Of a stretch of 64,000 nt of DNA, positions 50,320 through 59,649 are shown one piece after another. Position numbers and translations under genes: made by a program. Source of the DNA: Embleya scabrispora DSM 41855 (GTDB taxonomy: Bacteria > Actinomycetota > Actinomycetes > Streptomycetales > Streptomycetaceae); NCBI RefSeq assembly GCF_000372745.1, contig NZ_KB889674.1, forward strand, positions 1 to 64,000. Reading direction: 5' to 3'. The stretch's first letter is position 1; every line of letters begins with the position of its first letter. Below the pieces are notes generated by a model, which searched no databases, was not told where the DNA came from, and was given only the letters and a program-made list of their open reading frames with translations.

Positions 50320-50970
50320 GCGATTAGCATCGACCGCGTGGACAGACAGGTCAAGAGGCAATACGACACCAGCCGCCGCCGCGCCGCCGCGCAGGAGACC
50401 CGCCGGGCGATCCTGGACACCGCCACGCGGCTGTTCGTCGAACGCGGCTACGCGGCGACCACCATGGCGCAACTCGCCGAGTCCGCGGGCGTCGCGGTCG
50501 ACACCGTCTACACGGTCGCCGGCCGCAAACCCGCGCTGTTCCTGCATCTGGTGGAGGCCGCCATCTCCGGCACCGACGAGGCCGTCCCGGCGGCCGAGCG
50601 CGACTACGTGCGCGAGATGCGCGCCGAGCCGGACGCGGCCCGCAAACTTCGCCGCTACGCGCGGGCCATCCGGGAGATGCACGCCCGGCTGGCGCCGCTG
50701 CTGCGCGTCGCCCGCACCGGGCCCCCCGAAGTCGCCCGGATCTGGCAGGACATCACCCGACGCCGCGCGGACAACATGCGACTGCTCGCCCGTGACCTGG
50801 CCGCGACCGGGCAACTGCGCCACGAACTGGACCCGGACGAGGTGGCCGACGTCATCTGGGCCACCAACTCGCCCGAGTTCTATTGCCTGCTGGTCGAAGA
50901 CCGCGGCTGGCCGCCCGAACGGTTCGAACAATGGCTCGCCGACACCTGGTGCCGACTACTGCTCGCCTGA
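50314..50970 (+). CDS. TetR-family regulator
   Basis: A 218-residue protein if started at ATG 50314. Since the operator covers that codon, GTG 50338 (8 residues shorter) is a real alternative. AQETRRAILDTATRLFVERG YAATTMAQLAESAGVAVDTV YTVAGRKPALFLHLVEAAI is the helix-turn-helix, followed by a helical ligand domain with LRRYARAIREMHARLAPLLR VARTGPPEVARIWQDITRRR. It most likely represses the divergent ABM-like gene and itself. Confidence 0.9.
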   Translation: MNAISIDRVDRQVKRQYDTSRRRAAAQETRRAILDTATRLFVERGYAATTMAQLAESAGVAVDTVYTVAGRKPALFLHLVEAAISGTDEAVPAAERDYVREMRAEPDAARKLRRYARAIREMHARLAPLLRVARTGPPEVARIWQDITRRRADNMRLLARDLAATGQLRHELDPDEVADVIWATNSPEFYCLLVEDRGWPPERFEQWLADTWCRLLLA

Positions 50971-50984
50971 CCCGGCCCGGACGG

Positions 50985-51230
50985 CCGGCAGCGCTACCCC
51001 TGCGACACAACCGACGCCGAATGGGCCCTGCCGGAACCGCTGTTGCCGACCCCGGCATGGCGCCGGCCCCCGGCGGCCGCCCCGAGAAGCACCATCGCCG
51101 CGACATCGCCGCCGCGATCCGCCATGTCACGGACAACGGGATCAACCGGCGGGCCCTGCCGGCCGACTACCCGCCGTTCCGGACCGTGTTCGGGTTATTC
51201 GGCCGCAGTCGCGGACGTGTGGTCGCCGTG
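50985..51230 (+). pseudogene. IS5-family transposase, N-terminal fragment
   Basis: RYPCDTTDAEWALPEPLLPT PAW, then GGRPEKHHRRDIAAAIRHVT DNGINRRALPADYPPFRTVF GLFGR, is the recognisable N-terminus (T-D-A-E-W-x-x-x-x-P-L-L-P, R-x-x-P-x-D-[FY]-P). The DDE part is absent. The IS5 C-terminal relic at 41233-41560 is on the other strand. Confidence 0.7.
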
Positions 51231-51248
51231 CCCGCCGCGGGCGGTGGG

Positions 51249-51794
51249 TCAGGCCGCCGGGGCGGGGCGGTAGTCGAGGACGATCGCGCCCGAGCTGAAG
51301 GACTGGGTGCCCGCGAGGGTCCAGGTCTTCGGGGTGAGACCATCCTTGAACAGGCGCTTGCCGGTGCCGACGGTCACCGGGTGGAGGAACAGCTTGAGTT
51401 CGTCGACCAGGTCGTGCTCGATCAGCGTGTCGACGAGCGTGACGCTGCCGTAGATCAGGAGGTCGTCGCCCGGCTCGGCCTTGAGCTTGGCCACCTGTTC
51501 GACGACGTCGCCGTCGAGGATCGCCGTGTTCCAGGTCGTCGTCTGCAGCGTGGTGGTGGCGACGTACTTGGGGATGTGGTTCATCCGCGCGGTGAACTCG
51601 TCCGACTCGTCGCGCGGGGCCCACGCCTTCGCGAAGCTCTCGTAGGTGGCGCGCCCCAGCAGCAGGGCGCGGCTCGCGCGCAGTTGGCCGTTCTGGTACT
51701 TGGCGTGCTCGTCGTTCCAGAACGGGCCGGTCCACGCGGGGTCCTCGACGACGCCGTCCATCGTGATGTACATGACCGCAACGACCTTGCTCAT
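51249..51794 (-). CDS. RibD/dihydrofolate-reductase-like family protein
   Basis: ATG 51794 with GGAG 8 nt away; 181 residues: MSKVVAVMYITMDGVVEDPA W, SRALLLGRATYESFAKAWAP RDESDEFTARMNHIPKYVAT TTLQ, DDLLIYGSVTLVDTLIEHDL VDELKLFLHPVTVGTGKRLF KDGL. Same family as the protein at 48116 but clearly diverged. Predicted NADPH-dependent reductase. It is divergent from a LysR regulator, its likely controller. Confidence 0.92.
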   Translation of the reverse strand: MSKVVAVMYITMDGVVEDPAWTGPFWNDEHAKYQNGQLRASRALLLGRATYESFAKAWAPRDESDEFTARMNHIPKYVATTTLQTTTWNTAILDGDVVEQVAKLKAEPGDDLLIYGSVTLVDTLIEHDLVDELKLFLHPVTVGTGKRLFKDGLTPKTWTLAGTQSFSSGAIVLDYRPAPAA

Positions 51795-51948
51795 GCGGAA
51801 GTCTCCGTTTCGCAGCATGGGGGATCCGCTCCGAGGTCCCGGTGACCGTCGGACGCGACCCCTCCAGCGTCCAAGATCCGCACGCGGTACAACAAGATCC
51901 GACCGCAGCACGCTAGGTTGAGCGCGATTAAACGATCAGGGGGCGGGC

Positions 51949-52854
51949 ATGCTTGAACGGTTGGAGCTCGAAGCGTTTCTCACGCTCGCCGAGGAGCTGC
52001 ACTTCGGGCGCACCGCCGAGCGCCTGCACGTCACGACCGGCCGGATCAGCCAGACCATCCGCAAGCTGGAGCGCCGCGTCGGCGGACCGCTGTTCGAACG
52101 CAACAGCCGTAAGGTGACGCTGACTCCGCTCGGCGAGCAGCTGCGCGACGACCTGCGACCCGCGTACGACCAGATCGCCGCCGGGCTGGCGCAGGCGATC
52201 ACAACAACCCGAGGCGTGCGCATCAAGGGTGTGGTGCGCGTCGGCTTCTCCGGGGCGTGGTGCGGCAACCTGCTCGTCAAGGCCGCCGACCTGTTCCGTG
52301 TGCGCCATCCGGACAGCGTGGTGGAGATCCAGGAGATCCAGCTCGTCGACCCGCTCGGCCTCATGCGGGCCGGCAAGGTGGACCTGCAGCTCACCGAGTT
52401 CCCCATCGACGAGCCGGACATCGTCCGGGGGCCGCTGATGTTCGCCGAGCCGCGCGGGCTGATGGTGCCCGCCGACCACCCCTTCGCCGCCATGGAGTCC
52501 GTCTCGCTGGAAGACCTCGCCGATACGACGCTGGTCACGATCGACTCGGAGAACGTCCCCGAGTACTGGATGGACTACTACTTCCCGCGAAGAACCCCGT
52601 CCGGCCGTCCGATCACGCAAGGGCCGGCCACCCGGTTCTGGCCCGAGGTACTGGTCCACGTCAGCATGGGCGTCGGTGTCAGCACGGTGTCGCTGCGCGC
52701 CCAGGACTTCCACTCCCGCCCGGGCCTGGCGTTCGTCCCGCTGCGCGACGCCCTGCCGATCGATTACGGCTTCCTGTGGCCGCGCACCGGCTTGAACGCC
52801 GTCGCCGCGGCCTACCTCGACATCGTCCACGAACTCGCCACCCCCATCCGCTGA
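51949..52854 (+). CDS. LysR-family regulator
   Basis: ATG 51949 after CAGGGGG; 301 residues. MLERLELEAFLTLAEELHFG RTAERLHVTTGRISQTIRKL ERRVGGPLFERNSRKVTLTP is the LysR helix-turn-helix. The substrate domain begins GVVRVGFSGAWCGNLLVKAA and includes LVDPLGLMRAGKVDLQLTEF PIDEPDIVRGPLM, close to regulators found beside RibD-like reductases. It probably controls the divergent reductase 154 bp away. Confidence 0.93.
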   Translation: MLERLELEAFLTLAEELHFGRTAERLHVTTGRISQTIRKLERRVGGPLFERNSRKVTLTPLGEQLRDDLRPAYDQIAAGLAQAITTTRGVRIKGVVRVGFSGAWCGNLLVKAADLFRVRHPDSVVEIQEIQLVDPLGLMRAGKVDLQLTEFPIDEPDIVRGPLMFAEPRGLMVPADHPFAAMESVSLEDLADTTLVTIDSENVPEYWMDYYFPRRTPSGRPITQGPATRFWPEVLVHVSMGVGVSTVSLRAQDFHSRPGLAFVPLRDALPIDYGFLWPRTGLNAVAAAYLDIVHELATPIR

Positions 52855-53336
52855 CCGCTCCCTCGGCCGGGCTCCGTGCCGACGGCAACCCCGAATTCCG
52901 CCTCGACGCCCATCACGTCCGACAACATCGCCGAACCGCCCCGCACGCCCCCGTGCGGCCGGAGAACGCGAACGGCGCCGCCCCGATGCGGGAACGGCGC
53001 CGTCGACGTCGAAGGTCGGTGAGGGTGGCCGCCTCACGGCGGAAGGCACACCGTGGCTCCAGCCGAGCGGTATTCCACGGAGGCAATGGTTGGGCCCGGG
53101 GGCACACCCTCACCGACGGAAAGCACAACGGCCGTCTCCCGCCCGAAATTCCCCGCGCGTCCGGACGGGTGCGCCGACCCGGGATCGCCGCTCCCGTCCG
53201 GGCTCACCGCACCCCGTGCTCCCGAGTGGTCGCCGGCGGAGCCGAGAACCGCGCCTGCGGCGGTCGCCTGCCTCCGCCGTGTGCCCTGGTGATGTTGCCG
53301 CCCCAACCGGGAATCGAGGTCGCGCGTTGTGGCTGC
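52855..53336. other. Intergenic stretch, small hairpins only
   Basis: CCGCACG/CGTGCGG (52941-52958) and two GAACGGCGCCG copies near 52969 and 52991 may end LysR transcription. A 79-codon frame from GTG 53053 and a similar one on the other strand have no recognisable features, so no gene is called. Confidence 0.4.
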
Positions 53337-54086
53337 CTAGCCGGGCAACCGCAGCGGATTCCAGGCCGTGAACACGTCTCCGTCATCGAGCAGCCAGGTG
53401 GCGCCGAGCCAGGCCATGGCGATCGAAATCAGGCCGAAGGCCGCCACCCACACGGGCCACGGTATCCCGGTGGAGGTCGCCAAATTCGCCGCGTCGGAGG
53501 AGGAGTTGCCCTTCAGATGGCGTCGTAGCAGCTCGACGACGTGCCGTACCGCGGCGATCAGCAGGAACCAGACGACCACGTACGCGGCGAAAGCCTGTAC
53601 GTCCGTCCGGCCCTGCCACGACACCGCGGCCAGGACACCGGACGCGAGGAGGATGATCACCACGCCGAACACGTTGCGAATCGTCGTCAACAGCAGGAGC
53701 ATCAAAGCGGTTACGCCCCACAGCGACGCCGTGACGTGCCCCGCGCGCAGAAGAGCCGCACCACCGATTCCCGCCAACGAGGGTGCCGGATAGCCGGCCG
53801 CCGAGATCAGGAGTCGGCGAACGCGGCCCTTGCCTCGATGAGACGTGGTTCCCGAGTTGTCGACCTCCAAGCGGACGGCGACGACGCGATGTCCGCACAG
53901 GAGCGCGGCGAGGACGTGGCCCGCCTCGTGTGCCATCACCGAGTAGCACCGCAAGGTGGACCATGCCAACCGATGCACCACACAGGTCAAGGCCACACCC
54001 CCGGCGACGAGGACAAGCCCCGGAGGCGGATGCGGCTGCCTCGCGAGGGCGTGCTCCCACAGGAGCCGCGAGAACGACAAGGTCAT
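53337..54086 (-). CDS. M50-type membrane zinc metalloprotease
   Basis: ATG 54086, 249 residues. Membrane segments: LVLVAGGVALTCVVHRLAW, then the zinc site RCYSVMAHEAGHVLAALLCG (HEAGH about 52-56). RLLISAAGYPAPSLAGIGGA carries the conserved A-G-Y/P-x-x-x motif with AALL, followed by SLWGVTALMLLLLTTIRNVF GVVIILLASGVLA and further segments to AWLGATWLLDD. This is the short M50B-like family of actinomycetes, an intramembrane protease fold; substrate unknown. The third zinc ligand, usually an Asp in an N-x-x-P-D motif, is not clearly seen. Confidence 0.8.
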   Translation of the reverse strand: MTLSFSRLLWEHALARQPHPPPGLVLVAGGVALTCVVHRLAWSTLRCYSVMAHEAGHVLAALLCGHRVVAVRLEVDNSGTTSHRGKGRVRRLLISAAGYPAPSLAGIGGAALLRAGHVTASLWGVTALMLLLLTTIRNVFGVVIILLASGVLAAVSWQGRTDVQAFAAYVVVWFLLIAAVRHVVELLRRHLKGNSSSDAANLATSTGIPWPVWVAAFGLISIAMAWLGATWLLDDGDVFTAWNPLRLPG

Positions 54087-54527
54087 GCAACTCCGATGCT
54101 CTGACCCGCCCTTCGGACGCGAAGCAGCCGACCCGCCGGCCGACAAGGCCACGCGGGTGCGTCGGGGCAAGGGGCGTGGAACGGTTCACGAATGACACAC
54201 GGTCGGTGACCGTCCCGGGCACGTCAAGCCATCCGGCGCGTCCGGGCCGGACCCCGCGTTTTCCGGATCACACGCCCCCGACACACGAGAAGCCGGCCAC
54301 GGCTGCGAGCGTGGCTCCGAGTTCCCGTGCGCGGTACTGTGCGGCCGAGCAGAACCCCGGACACGAGCGGCGGTCCTTGCCGGCCACAACCGGGTGGCGA
54401 GGACCGCCGTCACGCCTGGGCCCCGTTTCCCGGCCGTGCCACGCCGGCGGGGCCCGATTTGCCGGGCGGATCCCTGCTCAGGGGATCCTGGTCCACCGGG
54501 GCTCGGTGCGAGGCCCGGTGGACCGGC
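54087..54527. other. Intergenic stretch, no gene seen
   Basis: Between the M50 protease start and the collagenase stop. GC-rich, with small inverted repeats but no convincing terminator or protein. Confidence 0.4.
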
Positions 54528-56849
54528 TCACTTGTACTGCGTGGTGGCGCTCACGCCGCCGAAGGTCTGCGAGGCGGCGAGGGAGAAGTAGACCCAGCCG
54601 GATGGCGGGTCGGCGATCGTCAAGGTCTCACCGTTGCCGGCGTTGGTGGACTTCGCCTGGTAGTTGCCGGTGGTGGCCCAGCTGGTTCCGCCGTAGTACA
54701 GGTCGGCGTTGCCGGTGCCGCCGCTGCTGGTGATGGTCAGCTCCTTGACGCCGGCCGGCAGGTGGAGGAAGTGGTAGCTGTAATTGCCGGTGGTGGCCGC
54801 GAGGTTGTCCCGGCGGCAGTTCTTGTCGAACTGGCGGGGGTCGGCGATGGTGCAGAGCGGTACGGACGACGCCTCCGGCAGGGGGCCGCAGTCGTCGGTG
54901 GCGCAGGTGGTCGTCAGCCAGGTGGCGAAGCCGGCGTCGTAGCCGGTGCCGATGGTCTGCTTCAGGAAGGTGCGGGCGCCGTTCCAGTCACCGGTGCGGT
55001 ACTTGGCGAGCACCGTCTCGACGTCCGCGGGGTGCGCCTGCAGCATGTAGCGGACGGCCAGGAAGCCCCACCGGTAGACCCGGGCCGAGTTGACGTCGGG
55101 GTCTTCGTCCTGACCGTAGACGGTGTCGAACAGTTCGCTGAGCGTGTAGGTCTTCAGGCCGGCCGCGGCGATGGCATCGGCGTTGCGCTCGTTGCGGTAG
55201 CCGAACGAGATGTTCTCGGCGATGCCCTCGACCCACCAGATGGTCGGCGTGGTCAGACTGGCATCGAAGTCGCCGTACATGTTGTAGCGGCCGTCGAGGT
55301 AGTGGGTGTACTCGTGGTTGAGGTTCCAGATCTCGAAGGACGGACGCAGCCAGTCGGCCTCGTGGGCGATGAAGCGGGCCTGGTTGCCGGCCTGGGTCGG
55401 GTTGCCCTCCTCGTACATGCCGCCGTTGTCGACGTCGATGTTGTAGATGGCCCAGGCGTACAGCGCGTACTGGGCGTAGTCGTCGAAGGCGACGACCTCG
55501 AGGTTGGTGTTCACGTCACCGGGGATCGCGCCCTTGTCGCCGATCACCCGGTGGAAATACGCGTCTTGGTTGATCAGGCTGGTGCAGGTGGTGGCCAGCT
55601 GCCCGGGAGACATGTCCTGGGCGCGGAACTTCAGGTTCGGGTTACAGGTGTGCCGAATCGGCAGGACCACGGGGAGCACACGGTCGCCGAGGTCGCAGAT
55701 GGCGTAGGCCGCACAGTTGTTCTTGTCGAACCGGCGCGTGTACCAGGCCAGGTTCATGGTGATCGGTGCGGTGGGGCCGACGTTCGGGTAGCGGTTGATC
55801 AGGTCCTTCAGCAGCGGCCGGACCCGGTCCTTGAGCTCGGGGACGTCGAGGGCGTAGCCGAGGTAGCGGCCGACGTTGCTGACGACGTCCAAGCGGTTCA
55901 GCTGGGCGTTGTTGCGGATGATGAAGTCGGCCCAGGTGTCGAGGATGGTGGGGTCGGCCTTGAGGGCGGCCCGCCAGCCGCGGCCGTCGTTCTTGGCCTT
56001 GAAGCCGTTCTCGACGACCCACTCGACGTGCTCCACGGCGAGGGTCATCCGGCTGGGCCAGGTGGCCCCGTAGCCGGCGAGCAGCCACTTGACGACGCCG
56101 GCGTACCGACCGGCCGTGTGGGTGCTGTCGATCAACGTGACGACCTCGTTGAGGTTCTCGCCGTTGGCGTCGGTGATGTCCTTGCTGTGCGGGGAGGCAA
56201 AGAAGGCGTCCAGCGCGCTGCGGGCCGCGGTGTCCAACGCCGGACCGTAGTCGCCGACGGCGTCCGCGTGGTTGTCCTGCACGTAGTAGCCGGCGCGCAG
56301 GAACATCACCAGCTGTCCGATGGAGGTGGTGTTGGTGCCCGGGTACGTCGCGGCGGTGTCGCGCAGCGCCTCGGCGACGGTCACCATCTTGGCTTCGCGG
56401 AAGGCCGTCCCCGCGGTCGCCCCGGTGAGGTTGAACAGCGGGTAGGTGCACGTGACCTTGGGAAGGGCCTTGAGTTGTTGGATCAGCGCGCTGCCCGTGG
56501 CGTTGACGACTCCGGACAGGTCCCCGCATTCGTCCCCGGCGGCCGAGAACTGCCCGCCGCCCTTGGCCGGTTCGGCCGCCGGGGAGGCCTGCGGGGCGGA
56601 CTCCTCGGTGCCTTCCGGCGAGGAGATCTTGAAGCCGGCGCTGTCGGTCCTGGCGTCGGGTGACTTGGGGACCGGGATCGACCGCGGCGCCGGGGCCGCG
56701 GTTTTGCCGGCGCTCACACCGGCCGGAGCCGTGGCGCCGACCGGGGCGGCCTGGCTCGGTGGCGCGAACAGGCCGAGCGCCATGAACAGGGCCACGCCGA
56801 GCGCAGGGAGTCTGCGCGTATTGGCCTTTGATATCCGGGAGGGACTCAT
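54528..56849 (-). CDS. Secreted M9 family collagenase (microbial collagenase)
   Basis: ATG 56849 with GGAGG 9 nt upstream; 773 residues. Signal peptide (LPALGVALFMALGLFAPPSQ A), a Pro/Ala-rich linker, then the M9 activator region (MVTVAEALRDTAATYPGTNT TSIGQLVMFLRAGYYVQ). The catalytic part has WNLNHEYTHYLDGRYNMYGD (HExxH, His about 509-513) and TIWWVEGIAENISFGYRN (third ligand Glu about 538). The end is a PPC-type domain (NYSYHFLHLPAGVKELTITS to VYFSLAASQTFGGVSA) that binds collagen or helps secretion. It cleaves triple-helical collagen or gelatin outside the cell. The operator candidate is at 56906-56933. Confidence 0.92.
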   Translation of the reverse strand: MSPSRISKANTRRLPALGVALFMALGLFAPPSQAAPVGATAPAGVSAGKTAAPAPRSIPVPKSPDARTDSAGFKISSPEGTEESAPQASPAAEPAKGGGQFSAAGDECGDLSGVVNATGSALIQQLKALPKVTCTYPLFNLTGATAGTAFREAKMVTVAEALRDTAATYPGTNTTSIGQLVMFLRAGYYVQDNHADAVGDYGPALDTAARSALDAFFASPHSKDITDANGENLNEVVTLIDSTHTAGRYAGVVKWLLAGYGATWPSRMTLAVEHVEWVVENGFKAKNDGRGWRAALKADPTILDTWADFIIRNNAQLNRLDVVSNVGRYLGYALDVPELKDRVRPLLKDLINRYPNVGPTAPITMNLAWYTRRFDKNNCAAYAICDLGDRVLPVVLPIRHTCNPNLKFRAQDMSPGQLATTCTSLINQDAYFHRVIGDKGAIPGDVNTNLEVVAFDDYAQYALYAWAIYNIDVDNGGMYEEGNPTQAGNQARFIAHEADWLRPSFEIWNLNHEYTHYLDGRYNMYGDFDASLTTPTIWWVEGIAENISFGYRNERNADAIAAAGLKTYTLSELFDTVYGQDEDPDVNSARVYRWGFLAVRYMLQAHPADVETVLAKYRTGDWNGARTFLKQTIGTGYDAGFATWLTTTCATDDCGPLPEASSVPLCTIADPRQFDKNCRRDNLAATTGNYSYHFLHLPAGVKELTITSSGGTGNADLYYGGTSWATTGNYQAKSTNAGNGETLTIADPPSGWVYFSLAASQTFGGVSATTQYK

Positions 56850-56905
56850 CTGCGGGGGCCTCCGGGGCCGTTGTCGGCCGCGTACCAGAACGCGGCCTGC
56901 CGATA

Positions 56906-56933
56906 TGCGACATGTAACATTGCACATGTGGCA
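56906..56933. promoter_or_regulatory. Near-perfect inverted repeat above the collagenase gene
   Basis: TGCGACATGT and ACATGTGGCA (one mismatch) separated by AACATTGC, 57-84 bp above the start codon in an AT-richer patch. Confidence 0.5.
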
Positions 56934-57071
56934 TCACGCCGGAAGAGCCTTGGCCGGACTGCCGCCCACAACCGAGACGTCGTCATAGGCGACCTCGGGC
57001 AATGCTGCGGTGAAGGCTGTTCGAACCCCGGTGGGACGCTTGCCGGTCTCGGGCACCGGCGGCTGGGCGCG

Positions 57072-58499
57072 TTACGGAGTGATGGTGATCGTGTACGCGG
57101 TGCCCGGGCGGGCGTGTGTGGTGACCTTGACCGTTCGGCCTCGGTCGTTGCGACTTGCCCTTGGGCCGTCGATCTTGACGTGGTAGCCGTGCGGGTAGAC
57201 GCTCTCGGGAACGACGATCTCGGTGGGTCCGTCGGTGTTGCGGCGCGTGGTGTAAGTGAGGCGGTAGGTGCGGGTCGTCGGGTCGTAGCCGGCTGCCAGG
57301 GGGTTGCCGGCTGTGGCGGACGCGTACGGCTGACTGAGCAGTTCGGCGTTCGGACGCCAGTTCCCGTTCGGGTCGAGGTTGCAGTAGCCGCCGTTGCCCA
57401 GGCACCACTGCCACCATGTCCAGCCGCTGGAGAAGCGGGACATGGCAGCGGTCATGTCGTTGATGAACTGCGCACCGTGCGGGATGGCGGGGCTCGTGCC
57501 CCACTCCCCGACGATGACCGGCATGCGGTTGCGGGTCGGATAGTCGCTGATGGCCGCCTCGTAGGCGGCGATGAAGGTGCCGTTCGGGTCGTAGTCGGCG
57601 CCGGATTCCATCGCGGTCTCGTAGAAGTGCGGCATGTAGGCGGCGTGCGGGTCGTCGATGTGACCGAGGGTGGTCGGGACGCCCAGGCCGACGATGACCG
57701 TGGGTTCGACGAAGACCCAGGATTTGCGGTCGACGAGGCGTATGGCGTCGGCGAGGCGGTTCCACAGGTCGGTCAGTTGGGTGGCCTCGAAGCGGCTCGC
57801 GGCGGTCGGCAGGTCCTCGCCTTCGAGGAACTTGGCGAACGGCTCGTTCATCAGGTCGTAGCCGAGCAGCGCCGGGTGCCGTCCGAGTGTCGCGGCGACG
57901 GTCGTCCACATGCGGGCGTGGGCGGTGCGCAGGTCGCGGTCGTTGTACAGGTGGTCGAACGCCGTTTGTACGGACGGCTCGAAGTATTCGGAGAACCAGT
58001 CGCCGGGTATCGGCTCGAACGGCAGACCGTCGTCGCGGGTGGCCCAGTCGGGGATGCCGCGCGCGCCGAAGTGCGGGCCGTAGATGTCCTGGTGGGCGTC
58101 GAGGACGACCTTGATGCCGTAGCGGTCGGCCCAGTCGAGGATGCGGCGCATCTTGGCGAGATAGGTGCGGTCGTACCGGCCCTGGGCGGGTTCGAGGTCG
58201 TCCCAGAAGAAGGCGAGGCGCGCGAGGTTGAAGCCGCGCGCGGCCATCTCGCGCAGGTCCCGCTCGTGGATGTCGGCGAACGCCTCGGCGCCGCGATGAC
58301 CCTTGTCGGAGAGGTCGAAGCCGCGCCACTGGGTCGCCCGGCCGCGATCGTCGGCGATGTACGTGCGCTCCCCCACGGTCACCCGGTCCGGCGCCGGGCC
58401 GCCTCCCCCGCCGTCGCCGGGACGGGCCTGGGCGGGGACCACGCCGAAGGTGCACAGGAGGGCGACGACGAGAGCCGACAACACGAGGCGAAGGCGCAT
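57072..58499 (-). CDS. Secreted GH5 glycoside hydrolase (endoglycoceramidase-like)
   Basis: ATG 58499 after GAAAGG; 475 residues. Signal peptide MRLRLVLSALVVALLCTFGV (cut near AQA). The barrel starts RATQWRGFDLSDKGHRGAEA and includes RGFNLARLAFFWDDLEPAQG, GIKVVLDAHQDIYG, LLGYDLMNEPFAKF (acid/base Glu about 218) and MPVIVGEWGTSP (nucleophile Glu about 332). A beta-sandwich ends it. D-A-H-Q-D and N-E-P are the GH5 endoglycoceramidase-type signature, cleaving oligosaccharide from glycolipids. It is co-oriented with the collagenase gene but has its own gap (222 bp). Confidence 0.9.
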   Translation of the reverse strand: MRLRLVLSALVVALLCTFGVVPAQARPGDGGGGGPAPDRVTVGERTYIADDRGRATQWRGFDLSDKGHRGAEAFADIHERDLREMAARGFNLARLAFFWDDLEPAQGRYDRTYLAKMRRILDWADRYGIKVVLDAHQDIYGPHFGARGIPDWATRDDGLPFEPIPGDWFSEYFEPSVQTAFDHLYNDRDLRTAHARMWTTVAATLGRHPALLGYDLMNEPFAKFLEGEDLPTAASRFEATQLTDLWNRLADAIRLVDRKSWVFVEPTVIVGLGVPTTLGHIDDPHAAYMPHFYETAMESGADYDPNGTFIAAYEAAISDYPTRNRMPVIVGEWGTSPAIPHGAQFINDMTAAMSRFSSGWTWWQWCLGNGGYCNLDPNGNWRPNAELLSQPYASATAGNPLAAGYDPTTRTYRLTYTTRRNTDGPTEIVVPESVYPHGYHVKIDGPRASRNDRGRTVKVTTHARPGTAYTITITP

Positions 58500-58767
58500 G
58501 CGCGGACCTTTCGGAGACGCGGAGGTGCGGAAACGGCCCGTGGGACAGGCGGGCATCGGGCCGCGGCGGCGGTGCGCGAGCGAGTCGGATATTACTGCCG
58601 AGTTCGGCAACTTCCCAGATGGCGTGGTGGTTTACGGCCATCCGCCCCGCCCCCTTCGTGGCGCCGGGTCCGTGTACTCCGGCCCGGGCAGCCGATCACA
58701 CTGCCCGGGCGTCACCCGGTGCTCGAGTCCACGGCCCGGGATCGGGCCGTCCCGCACCGGGCGGGGG

Positions 58768-59649
58768 TCACCACTTGATGCGAGGGTCCTCCACCAGGGA
58801 CTTCAGTTGTGCCTGGGTGACCGGGATCGTGGTCAGGGGAGTGCCTTGGGTCGGTGGGGTGGTCTGGCCGTAGCCGTGCACGGTCATGGAGACGCTGACC
58901 TTGCTGCCGTCGGGATGGGTGACGGTGGCGGTGACCGCGTCGGGGTCGGTGGAGGTGCCGCGGCCGACGCTGATGACGCGGCCGTCGGGCAGCGTCTGCG
59001 GGGTGCACTCGTTCCACCGGTTCGTGTCGAGCGCTTCCGGGTCGGGGGGCGTGCCGCACAGGTCCGCGGGGTTGTCCAGTGGGATCTTGGGGCCTTGCCC
59101 GGCCCGCGGTTCGTTGCCGACCGCCAATTTGGGCGAGTAGAAGGTGACGGCCAGGTTGCCCGTACGGTCGCCGTCCTGCCACGCACCGTCGTAGCGGGCA
59201 TGGGTGAAGCCGTCGTTGTCGCCGCCGTATTCCGGCGCGATGAATCGCAGGTGGGCCTTCGCGGGGTCGAGGGTCTCGATGATCACGGCGATGGCGCCCT
59301 CGGTGCGCCGGGCAACCTCCGCGCCATGCGGCGGCACAGGCGCCTGTGTTCCCCCCGGGAGCGTGCGCGCGGTGTAGGTGGGCTTCACCGAGGCGCCGGC
59401 GGTACCGGCGGCGGCCGGGCCCTGGCGGGTCGCCGCGCCCTTGGGGCTGTGTTCGACCAGGGCGAGCGTGCAGACCGCCGCGATCGCCACGGCGGCGGAA
59501 GTCAGGGTGACCGTCACTCCCGTGCGGCGCCGGCGGATTCGGCGGCGCCGGCGGTCGATGCTCTCGATCGGAGCCGGCGGTTCGGTGAAGTCCGCCATCC
59601 GCTCGTCGAGTCCGGCCCGGATCCAGGCCGTTTCGTCACGTACGTTCAT
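58768..59649 (-). CDS. Membrane protein partner of the SigE-family sigma factor (anti-sigma-like)
   Basis: ATG 59649 overlaps the sigma gene by 14 nt. The 293-residue product has a cytoplasmic N-terminus (MNVRDETAWIRAGLDERMAD FTEPPAPIESIDRRRRRIRR RRTG), one membrane helix (VTVTLTSAAVAIAAVCTLAL VEHS), and an outer domain with PADLCGTPPDP and NECTPQTLPDGRVISVGRGT STDPDAVTATV. This arrangement is standard for proteins encoded after SigE-family sigma genes and suggests sensing outside and restraint of the sigma factor inside. Confidence 0.8.
   Translation of the reverse strand: MNVRDETAWIRAGLDERMADFTEPPAPIESIDRRRRRIRRRRTGVTVTLTSAAVAIAAVCTLALVEHSPKGAATRQGPAAAGTAGASVKPTYTARTLPGGTQAPVPPHGAEVARRTEGAIAVIIETLDPAKAHLRFIAPEYGGDNDGFTHARYDGAWQDGDRTGNLAVTFYSPKLAVGNEPRAGQGPKIPLDNPADLCGTPPDPEALDTNRWNECTPQTLPDGRVISVGRGTSTDPDAVTATVTHPDGSKVSVSMTVHGYGQTTPPTQGTPLTTIPVTQAQLKSLVEDPRIKW

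Noticed and set aside
53053-53292. Seventy-nine-codon ORF after LysR
   Set aside because: Weak ribosome site, an equally long frame on the other strand, and no recognisable sequence.
54327-56663. Plus-strand open frame of about 780 codons
   Set aside because: Antisense to the collagenase; Val/Asp/Gly-rich mirror translation with no family match.
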